A stretch of DNA of 64,000 nt. It comes from Laguncularia racemosa (taxonomy: Eukaryota; Streptophyta; Magnoliopsida; Myrtales; Combretaceae). The stretch covers positions 2,582,221-2,646,220 of the forward strand of contig JBBMOL010000097.1 of NCBI GenBank assembly GCA_037954665.1, in the 5' to 3' direction. This document shows, piece after piece, positions 24,487 to 35,500 of this stretch. The translations under genes and the position numbers were made by a program. How positions within the stretch are numbered: position 1 is the first letter of the stretch; every line of letters starts with the position of its first letter. The notes under the pieces were generated by a model, which saw only the letters and a list, made by a program, of their open reading frames with translations, made no database searches and was not told the DNA's origin.

Positions 24487-25428
24487 AATAATGTACAGTC
24501 AATTGATAAATATAATGTTTGAAGGGACTTTTCCATTCTTATTGTTATTGTGATAGCAACAAGAAAAAGAAAAGCAGATAGCTGCTTATTGTTTTGACTT
24601 TTCAGCTCTTTTATAGTTATTCATCTAGTCTTCGTAGCTCATCTAGTATTTTTTTCCTGATTCATTTGATTATATATTAAGTTGGAATTTGATTTTATAT
24701 ATATATGCATTGGAGCTTAGAAATTTGTACCCTGTCAATGAAGAAAGGAGATTAGCAAGGAGCTCAGTTGAACTGCATTCTCCTCAGTCGTAGGTGGTCT
24801 ATCATGATGATATGTGGAAGCACAGAATGCAAAAGATATTAATATCGTGCATGTCATTAAGGCTGATTGGCCATGAGAATGTGATAAATGAATCGCTGGA
24901 AAAGAAAAGAACATGGTGGCATGAGCTGTTGATGATTGTGCTGCAGCTGGAGACATGGGTATAAGCTTTAATGCCTACTCGTTCATATCTTTTACTCTGT
25001 TCTGCTTTTTTATCCTCAATTTATTGTGTGCTTAATCAGAATGAAGTCATTTTTACTTGCTATGTACATTAAACTGTTGGCAAAGAGCGATGGAGGTGTT
25101 TTCTGGTCATCCCAAATTATGATTCCTCTACCTTGTTTAGTGGACGGATTGTTCAAGGAACAAAGCTCTTAACGATTCTGTCTCCCCTCGCAAAAACAAT
25201 GGGAAATATATCCTCTGAAAAAAGGTTACATCTTGATGCAGAAGGACCTGAAAAAAGGGGGCCTCCAAGTACAAGTAGGTCAAGAACCTACCGAGAGTCT
25301 TATAAGAAACTTGTTCCCTCATCTGGGATCCTAGGGGAAGGGGAATTTATTCTTTCTTTGATATTCCCAAATCAAATTTTGATATAATTTCAGTAACTTA
25401 TAAATAGAAGAAAAAGCAGTTGGCGTGG
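24487..25428. other. IscA 3' region and unexplained DNA
   Basis: The first about 200 bases probably are the 3' UTR of the IscA gene. The span 25133-25387 has an open plus frame (MFSGRIVQGTKLLTILSPLA...) and an open minus frame. Neither was recognised, and no splice or family support was found. Confidence 0.4.
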
Positions 25429-25605
25429 CTATTCCAAACGTACAAGATTATCCGCAACAATTAGTTTGAGGTATTCCAGTCCTTGGACGTCTACTTCATA
25501 GATTTTGGTCTTTTCCTTGAAGGCTTCTCTTAGTTCAGATTGTGCTCTCTCCATTATTCTGGGGTTCCTCAACATATCTGGCATGGCCCATTCTATTGTT
25601 GTGGA
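25429..25605 (-). pseudogene. CYP71-type cytochrome P450 exon fragment
   Basis: A minus-strand frame of about 58 codons reads STTIEWAMPDMLRNPRIMER, then AQSELREAFKEKTKIYEVDV and QGLEYLKLIVADNLVRLE before a stop. This matches the I-helix end to K-helix start of CYP71-clan P450s (TTIEWAM.E.LRNP...YLK..I.E.LRLHPP). The ETLRLHPP part is degraded (DNLVRLE) and nothing before or after matches P450. It is a broken fragment about 900 bases from the end of the EMB1703-like coding region, on the same strand, possibly within or near its 3' UTR. Confidence 0.7.
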
Positions 25606-26503
25606 ATAACTCTGCTAAAAGTAAGTTTCTCGGTAAACAATAGATGAGATAATAAACTCGACCATTTTAGTGGGGAAGAAATTGACCATTTGGTAGTGGA
25701 AGACAAAGGATAACATTTCATACCGATACCTATTGGCTGTATTTTTCGGCTAAAATGGAATATAATTTATTAATATGAAATTATAACAGAATACAAAATG
25801 GCAGACTAGCTGCCTCAAGTTACATAACTAACAACGAAGCTGGCCAAAAATAAATAAAAATTAACAATGAAATGACTTTTCCCTCATGATTACAGAACAT
25901 GAGCTGGTCTATTAGTGATAAATACAACATGTTTCTTGGCGGCATGGACAAAATATTCTCTTTTTCTTCCCCTTTTTGTGCTTGGTTTGCCTCTCTTCGC
26001 ACCGAGGATAAAGTCCATTGTTCAATATGCAAAACTTCTCTCTTGAATCATACGTGAAGTTCTTGCATGGAATGGCTCAGTAGGATGACTCCGAAACTGC
26101 CGTTATTCCGTCACGTCAAGATTCCTCTTCTCCAGCCTTCAGCTTCTGCACATAAGAACCCATCAAATGATAACTGGTAGGAAAGTTCATACGACGTGAT
26201 ATGCTTCGGACAGAAGGCCGTGGTCACTCCATCGTGTGTCCTTATCACTCATCGAGGACAAGCAAGGCTCATATCCTTCGCACTCTAGTTTTCATAAGTC
26301 TTTTAAATAAACCTGAAAAACAAGCGCCCGAGTTTTCATAATTGATGCAACTGTTGTCAGGACTAGCTCCAAATTTCACCTGATAATTGCAAGACAGAGA
26401 ATGAAAAATATAAAAAAATAAATAAAAATTTTAAAAAGAAGAAGAAGAAAAAGGAATAGGGCTGTCATTACATTCCACCTGACTCTGGGGGCAAAATATC
26501 TCG

Positions 26504-29500
26504 CTATTTCTTGAAGCCCCTCTTCATCATTCCCCTTGACTTTCTTCTGTAATACAATCAACAAAACAGAGCTAGAATTGACAATATAGGGGAGACGGCT
26601 TAACAATTGTGTTTTATGCACTACTCCATGAATAAACATACAGCCCTACAACTTGACACATACAACAGATTCAAAACTTGCCTGTTCTTGCGTTTGCCAT
26701 TGACACCAAAAACACCCTTCATCAATCCACTCATATCCACAGAACGTTCCTTCATTATCATATCATGGTAGATTTTGCTTCCAAGCTCAATAATTTGCTC
26801 CTCTACCTCCTCTAGTGTTTGGTCCACATTTAGCTCAAGTTCTCCCTTTCTGATGACAGTAACATTAAATCCATTTCCTTTTGCCTCTCGAAATGCATCC
26901 TGCAATTAATTAGCTATCAGACATAGGTTGCCTGTAATGGTGAAAAACATGCTGTATGCCCACAATTCTTTCTTTCTTTCTTCCATTTTTTTTTTTTGGG
27001 TAATTTGGTGTAGAGTTCTGTTAGAGATGCATTTGTTGGGAAAACTTATACATGGAGGGACAACCAAGGGGCAACCACAGCACAGGGAGGAGCTCCACAA
27101 GTGCAGGACGTCACTACCGTGCAAGGAGAAGACCAAGATTGATGAGGGGATAATTTAGGCAGATTCTATGTGGGATCAAGCCTATCTTAGACATTTAAGT
27201 AATTGTTTATAAATTAGGATTGAGGAGATTGTTTCCTGCTATTGTATCTTTAGATTAGGAAAGTCCTTGTCCATTAGAATAAGAATCTATTATAGTATAG
27301 CTAAACTAGGAAAGAAGAAGGGTATGTATTGAGAATTGAGCAGAGGAATAAACAAGCAATATTTTCTCCAATTTATTCGAGATCGAATTCTCTCTCTAAT
27401 CGAGGTCCCAGGTCTTCAGATCCCTGTAACGATCTGATTCCACTTCCGTTCAGTCCACCATAGGGAGGTCAAAGAACAGTGACAAGGGAAAGCTTTCCCG
27501 CTTAGACTTTGATTTTCCGATGAATCGTCCGGTGACTAGAGCTTGGGCAAAGGATCCTAACAAATTGGTATTAGAGCCAATCACCATGAGCGATTCACCC
27601 CACGATGCTGACCCACTCCGTGCCATGATCATCCAGTCCGAACGGCGGACAAATTCCCAGATACAAGAACTGTCCCAGAAGTTTGATCAGAAACTGGAAT
27701 TGCTCGTCCAACACCTCCAGAACAGTGCAGCAGCAAGGGAAGTGTCTGGCAGTAGCAATCCGACACCCCGTTGACATACCCAGAACCAGGAAGGCGGAAA
27801 CAGCCAACCCCCTCAGACCGTCGGAACCATGGTGCCCAGGTATACAAAGCTAGATTTTCCGACCTACGACGGCTCGGAAGATCCCCTGATTTGGCTTTAC
27901 CGCTGCGAGAAATTTTTTGCAAACCAACGGACAGCAGACGTGGATAAGGTGGGATTGGCTTCCTTCCACCTCTTGGGCGAGGCACAACTTTGGTTCCATC
28001 AATTGGAAGGGGAACGTCCTCAGATGGATTGGGGGGAGTTCAAATATTTCTGCAAGCTACGTTTCGGACCTCCAGCGTGCACAAACCCGTTGGGTGAGTT
28101 GGTGACTTTGCGACAAACGGGAACCGTCGACGAATATAATAAGCAGTTCCAGGAGAAGTTAACACGAGCGAGCCATGTAGTCCGAGTTGATCAGAATGTG
28201 GGGCTGTATATGGCCGGATTGGCAGATTGGATACGCCTTGAAGTGGAGCTCCAGGACCCGCCCGATCTGATGCACGCAATGAGTTGGGCACGCGCCTATG
28301 AAAGCCGCCAGAAGTTGATGCGCGAAATGAGCGTGCGAAAGGGGGTGGCCAATTCCAATCGTCACTAGGGCGGCAGCCAAGCGACAACAAAGGGACCTCC
28401 GACGTCCACATCAGAGAATTCACAAAAGACCCAAGCGTCCACCTTTATCCGCCGCTTGAACCAAGCATAGATGGCCGAGCGACGAGCCAAGGGTCTTTGC
28501 TACAATTGTGATGAGACCTATACCGCTGGACACCGGTGTCAAAAGTTATTCTGGTTGGAGGTTGATGATGACGAAACAAATTGCGCATCAGGAGGGGAAG
28601 AGGGTGAGCCCGCGATCTCGCTTCACGCCATGATCGGCCAAAGGGGAACGAGTACGATGCAGATTCTGGCAGTGGTAGAGGGGGTACCCCTGCGCGGCTT
28701 GGTCGACTCCGGAAGCACCCATAATTTTATTAGCTGGACAACCATCAAGCACCTGCGACTCGACTACATCGGCGAGACTAGAGCCACAGTCGCCGTAGCC
28801 AACGGGGACAGCATCAAATGTGTGGGTCTTTGCAAGGGCATCAGTTTCACCATTGAAGGACATGAATTCCAGGCCGACTTCATGATCATCCCATTATCCA
28901 GGTTTGATTTGGTGTTAGGGACCCGATGGTTACAGACCTTAGGGCCTATTTTATGGGACTTTTCAACACTCAGCATGACTTTTCAAAATGATCACAAGGA
29001 GGTGCGGCTCCAAGGACGAGTCACCACTGTACAACCTCATCTTCATCTGGTCAAGAACAACTCCCTGGACGATGCTGCACTCAAGAAACTCTTAATTGAG
29101 TTCGACAGTGTCTTCTAAGAACCTACTAGCTTGCCACCGCTCCGAAGTTGCAACCACCGCATTTGTTTGGAACCAAACACTGGCCCGGTAGTCGTCCGCC
29201 TGTATCGATATCCTCACCTGCAGAAAGACGAAATAGAAAGACAATGTGAACAGATGCTGCAGCAGGGAATCATCCGACCTAGTCATTCACCATTCTCCTC
29301 CCCTGTCCTGCTGGTCAGAAAACGAGACGACTCTTGGTGATTTTGTGTTGATTATCGTGAACTAAATAGCAAGACCATTAAGGACAAGTTCCCAATTCCG
29401 GTGGTGGATAAATTACTAGATGAGATATACGGAGCACAATTCTTCACTAAATTTGACCTCCGATTAGGCTACCACCAAGTCCGCATGTTTGACAACAATG

Positions 29501-32500
29501 TGGAGAAGATGGCTTTCCGAACACACCATGGGCATTTCGAATTCCTGGTAATGCCGTTCGGCTTATCAAACGCGCCTTCCACGTTCCAGGCCTTGATGAA
29601 CGAGGTCTTCCGGGATCATCTCCGCAAATTTGTTCTCGTCTTCTTCGATGACATCTTAATATATAGTAAAGACTGGGACTTGCATCTCCGCCACCTCTGA
29701 ACAGCGCTCCACCTGCTGCAATCCCACCAGCTATTCATCAAGAAGTCCAAGTGTTCTTTTGGAACCACGGCAGTGGCTTACTTGGGGCACAGAATATCCA
29801 AGGATGGGGTCACATTAGATCCCGCCAAGGTCTAAGCAATTGTGGATTGGCCAAAACCGCAGAATGTCACAGCCCTTCGCAGATTCCTTGGATTAGCAGG
29901 ATACTACCGGAAATTTATACGGGATTACAGCCAAATTGCAAGTCCCCTCACTGCAATGTTAAAACACAACGCCTTTACTTGGACGGACGCAGCGGAGACA
30001 GCTTATTCACTACTGCAGCAGGCGCTGGCCACCAGCCCCGTCTTGCAGCTACCCAATTTTACACAAGCATTTATCGTGGAATGTGATGCTTCCGGCAGCA
30101 GAATTGGGGCTGTCTTGCAACAAAATCAACATCCCATTGCGTATTTCAGCAGACAGCTAGCCGCGAGACACCACAAATTGGCAGCTTATGAACGGGAGCT
30201 TATCGGGTTGGCCAAGGCAGTACAACATTGGCGTCCTTATTTATGGGGCTGTAAATTCGTCATCAAGACAGACCACTATAGTCTCAAATTTTTGCTTGAC
30301 CAGTGCATAACAACTTCCCCACAGTAGCACTGGATAAGTAAACTCTTGGGCTTCGATTTCGACGTCGAATATTGGTTAGGGCACTCTAATAGGGCAGCAG
30401 ATGCTCTATCTCGTTGTCACCAGGACAAGCTGGAGTTGCACGCCATTAGTCAACCTCGTCTGGATCTTTGGGAAGAGATAAAGGCTACAGCAGCAAGTGA
30501 CACCAACATCCAACAACTTCGAGACAAGCTGCAACAAGGGGTGCTGCCAGGGCCTTGGACAGAACAAGATGGAGTCCTCTGGTACAAGGGTCGGATCCAC
30601 TTATCCAACACCTCGCCCCTCATTTCCGCAATCCTATTCGGCATTCATGATAGCACACATGAAGGTGCACAGAAGACTTTACAGCGACTTCGCCAAGATT
30701 TCCATTGGTAGGAAATGAAGGGTACGGTTCAAGAATATGTGACTCGTTGTCCCGTGTGTCAACAACACAAGGTTGCCTGCCTGCGACCCGCTAGACTGCT
30801 GCAACCATTGGCGCTGCCCACTCAAATCTAGGCTGACATATCCATGGACTTCGTCGTGGGGTTGCCCAAATCGTGGGGCAAATCTGTGCTATTGGTGGTT
30901 GTCGATCGTTTTTCCAAGTACAACCATTTCATCGCCATGGCACATCCTTATACAGCCAAATGGGTGGCCCAACTATTCATGGACCACATCATTCGCCTCC
31001 ATGGGTTTCCCGAATCTATCGTTTCAGACAGAAATGCCACTTTCACCAGCCATTTTTGGAAGGAGTTATTCCGTCTTAGTGGCACTAAGTTGGCCTTTTC
31101 ATCAGCATATCACCCGCAATCCGATGGCCAGACGGAGGTGGTCAACAGGACAATTGAAAAGTAACTCCGTTGCCTTGCAGGGAGCAGCCCCAAGACCTGG
31201 GTGGACTGGCTACCATGGGCGGAATATTGCTACAATACCTCCTACCACACAGCCCTCCAAGATACACCCTTTAAAGTCGTTTATGGCCGAGAACCCTCAC
31301 GCCTCACAGCTTATATTCCAGGAACCACCAAGGTTGACGCAGTAGATGACGCCCTCGCGGTCCGCGACCAAATGCTAAGGGAAATCCGCGCACAGCTGCA
31401 AGCCACACAACACCGCATGAAGACTCACTACGACAAACATCATAGAGAAGTCAACTTTGACATCGGTAACTGGGTTTGGCTCCGACTACAACCCCACCGA
31501 CAGTTATCCTTGGCAGGACGACAACTCCACAAGCTCCAACCCAAGTTTTATGGTCCCTTCCAGATCATCCAGCGGATTGGGTCAGTGGCTTACCGGTTGC
31601 ACTTGCCCGACAATGCCAAGCTACATGATGTCTTTCATGTCTCTTCAGTCAAACCACACCGAGGTGATCCCCCACTTCAGCCACCACTGCTGCCTTTGGT
31701 TTCTGACGGCCGCATTCTGCCAATTCCAACAGCAATTCTGCACTCCCGCTTGAATAGAGGACAGTGGGAGCTACTTGTACAATGGGCTGGAACAGACCCG
31801 ACAGATGCCACTTGGGAGTCGTTGGATGAATTCCAGAAGGCCTATCCTACTTTTGAGCTTGAGGACAAGCTCGGTTTCTAGGAGGGGAGTGATGTTAGGG
31901 ATGCATTTGTTGGGAAAACTTATACACGGAGGGACAACCAAGGGGCAACCACAGTGCAAGATGTCACTACCGTGCAAGGAGAAGACCGAGATTGATGAGG
32001 GGATAATTTAGACAGATTCTATGTGGGATCAAGCCTATCTTAGACATTATTATAATTAGGAGGAGATTGTTTCCTGCTATTGTATCTTTAGATTAGGAAA
32101 GTCCTTGTCCATTAGAATAAGAATCTATTATAGTATAGCTAAACTAGGAAAGAAGAAGGGTATGTATTGAGAATTGAGCAGAGGAATAAACAAGCAATAT
32201 TTTCTCCAATTTATTCGAGATCGGATTCTCTCTCTAATCGAGGTCCCAAGTCTTCAGATCCCTGTAACGATCTGATTTCACTTCCGTTCAGTCCACATTA
32301 AGGAGGTCAAAGAACAGCGACAAGGGAAAGCTTTCCCGCTTAGACTTTGATTTTCCGGTGACTAGAGCTTGGGCAAAGGATCCTAACAAGTTCACTAATA
32401 ATGTGGATGAAGATAACGTCTAGGAATAGATGATACATATAGCTAGATAATTTATCTAAATAGATGCAGTAGACTTAGAATAGCTACTGGCTCATATCAC

Positions 32501-35500
32501 ACATCTTCATTTAGATCTGACGAAATTAAAAAGATAACAATGGGGAGATAACAAAACCTATCAACATATTCATGATAGTTTGTAATTTTTTTCCACCTCT
32601 TTTCTTGCTTATTATTTAGGCTCCTCATACACAGGAATTCCACCATAACTTCTTGTAAGTAAAAGGATTTGAACATAGAAAGCACACAGGAAAAAGGGAA
32701 CCTTTGAATACTCTTTCTTGAGCTCAAAACGGATCCCAGCCGCAAGGTCACCAGCAGTTTAACTTAATTTATGAACCATCAAGCTGAAGATCTACACTAT
32801 TACTGCTATCTTTCACTTTGAAACACAAAGAGGAAACACATTGCTATCCTTTCTTATGAGGACATAAACAAACATGGAGTAAAGCAAAATGTATTGGATA
32901 TAGAGTGGGATGGGATGATTTTCTTCAAGCTCAATGGGCAGTGATTCTTCTTTCTACAAGGAGAAGAAAGGATGAAATGGCAACTCAGCAGTGATTTCTG
33001 TCATTTTTTTCATTTTTGTTAGTTAAGTATCTCTGTCAGAACTTATCTACTAGGTTCTTGTTGATACTTCCCTTTAAGATGTCCACAGAAACTAACCTTC
33101 ACATTTGGCACAATATGATAATATATATACTTGCCTTTGGAGGATGGGGAACAATAAAGGCACGACCATTTCCAAGCATGTCCATATGAGCCTGAATTAT
33201 GTAGCAAAGGTTTTTGCAGTCACGAGAATCTTCAAAAGCAATGACATGATATGGCTTGGGTTCCAGTTCAAGATCAGTAGCCATCTCTAGTGCATAAAAC
33301 CCAACTTTCTGCTCCCCATCTTGAAGAGTATACAATTCAACACACTGCAAAATCAGGCATAAGTTCAAGTTGGTACATAATAAATCTCCTCCTCAGACCA
33401 AAAGAACAAATAGTTTCATGGTTCCACACAGCAGGAAAGGTGATCAAATTTATAGAATTGTGCAACTACACATATTAGAGAATCAATCTATGTTTACAAA
33501 ACATATCTTCACACAAGCATGTTGATTCCTGCACATATATATGTTTATGTTCATGGGTGAGCAAGCAGATAGGTATGAAGACAAGTGCATTTATTAACTT
33601 TAATATGTCTAATAGAGAGCTATAAGCTTGCAGTTGATGAAAACCATAAAAATGTTCAATTCAATTTGCACATTCTTTGGAAACAAGTATTATTTATTTT
33701 GCTACAGGAATGTTGCTCCTGAGGACTAACAGAATGAGTATGGTATATAAGTAATGCAATACACATTAATTAAAAAATGGGTACGATACCTGATGTCTAT
33801 CAAATATTATATGTCAATAACAACCTGTTACAATAGTGTTTGCTCCAGATATCAATTGACAGAAACGAAATGCCAATCCCTAAAAAATCTTAATTGACTT
33901 TTACACTCCTTATAAAATTTAAGCACGGTAATTAGGTATGAAAAGAAAAGCACCTTTGATTGAGTGTACTTCTACGTGTTTTTTGTTTAATCTTAATATT
34001 ATTCAACTAAACAACAGTAATCAAAGTTCATGTATTTTTATAAATTTAGACAAAAAAGAACTATCCTGTATGATGACGACTTCATCAATCGCCTCAAATT
34101 ATGATACGTAGTTACAAAAGATCCATATGCAAAGTTTATTTAGCAGAAAAGTGAATGCAGAGTCACATGCGTACCAATACATGTGGAAGATCAAGCCACC
34201 ACAAGTAATCTTCTTCTTTGACCTCTGCATACTCACGGTACTTGCTCACAACAGCTTGTGGTCCGAACAACTCCATTTCTCTTTTGAGTTTATCAAGCTT
34301 CTTTTCCATGTACTCTTTATTTCTTTCAGGTAATTTATCCATCAATTCAGCTGCTTCCTGTATTTCCTTCTCAGTTATCCACCGGTCCAGATCCTTTCCT
34401 ATGTCCCTCATAGCAGATTTCACCTCAGGATCAGCCTCTGCATTATAAGAATCCAAAAAGCCACGAGACCATTTCTTTGTATGCTCCCAGTATTCTTTTC
34501 CTGACTTCTTACCGGCTCTGATAGAACCATCACTGCTTTCTATGACAGTCTTGTTTTTCCTTGGATCTTTACGGTCGTTGGTACTAATATTGCTTGCCTC
34601 CAAGTAAGTGGCAGTTTTCTCATTTGGAACAGACTCTGGTGCCTTCTGAAGGTTTTGTTCATCCTTTTTCACAGGATATGACACTCCTGGTTTTCCATTA
34701 AGGAATGCCCTCTGTTCTTCTAGAATGGTTCTGACTTCTGGGTTTTTTACTACTTTAGGCCCCTTCCACCGTGGGATGATTTTCTCTAATGGGTCATACA
34801 CACTGATACCATCTACAACAGAGACATGGACAAGACACTGGCAATTGTCAGTGTTCTGATAGGTTGATAAATATAATAAGTGTCCATGATAGATTGGTAC
34901 ACAATCATGGTAAATAATCAGATACAGCTAAATATGGTGTCTCATAATATCAAGATTTAATGTGGACAGCATATTATCAACACCAACTAACCAATAACAA
35001 AGAAATAATGTGGTATTGGCAATCCAAACGTTGTAATTACCTGCTCCATAATCGAGGTTTTCAATGTTTGAATGAAGATATTCATGCAGTTTGGATAACT
35101 TCTGATTCTCTTTCTCAACTTTCTTTTCCAGACCCTTGAAGAAAGCTTGTTTCTCTTCAACCTTCAGAGAACAGAACGGATCTCTACCAGCTAACTCGTT
35201 GTCTTGAACTTTAAAAACAATCTCTCGAAGATAATCATCTTTCATCCACTCAAGCTCATCTTCATTTGGATCCAAATCAAGCTGTGACAACTCAGTAGTG
35301 ACATTTAACTGTTGATTTACTTTCTCTCTTGCCACCATATAATTGTCCTTGAATCCAACTCTCATCTTCTCTACCAGGGGTTTGAATTCATCAAAATTTT
35401 CCTCGATCCACTTGGTAGCCTTTGGAGATGACTTACTGTCAGAAATTTGACCATTAACTTCCTGATCAACTACTTGGGGTTTGACTTCATCAAGTTTCTC

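Larger units (their letters stand above)
27019..32388 (+). mobile_element. Complete Ty3/gypsy chromovirus in EMB1703 intron 3
   Basis: The element is 5370 bases, with a 5' LTR at 27019-27562, a primer-binding site TGGTATTAGAGCC at 27566-27578 (initiator Met tRNA type), a single-frame gag-pol region 27586-31881, a purine-rich tract GGAGGGGAGTGA at 31881-31892 and a 3' LTR at 31893-32388. LTRs start TGTTAG and end CTAACA. A perfect AGTTC duplication flanks it. It lies antisense to the host gene. The chromodomain at the end of pol marks a chromovirus; small size and single frame suggest Reina-like, which is not proven. Confidence 0.95.

Noticed and set aside
24323..24553. 76-aa open frame as a separate gene
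   Set aside because: It covers the last IscA exon in the wrong frame; the right frame ends CGCGKSFAAEM.
25133..25387. 84-aa plus-strand frame as a gene
   Set aside because: No family, splice or promoter support; it overlaps an equally open minus frame.
26376..26503. Long hydrophobic C-terminus for the EMB1703-like protein
   Set aside because: It needs a weak CAA/GTTTTG donor and is coded by A/T-rich low-complexity sequence. The GC donor gives a short basic tail, as in the Arabidopsis protein.
29751..30086. 111-aa frame within the chromovirus
   Set aside because: It is a shadow of the reverse transcriptase/RNase H frame, which runs through all domains in another frame.
34928..35040. Continuation of the long EMB1703-like frame past 35041 to a stop at 34928
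   Set aside because: GTAATT follows GGAGCAG at 35040, and the next exon at 34812 continues the conserved frame, so this tail is intron read-through.
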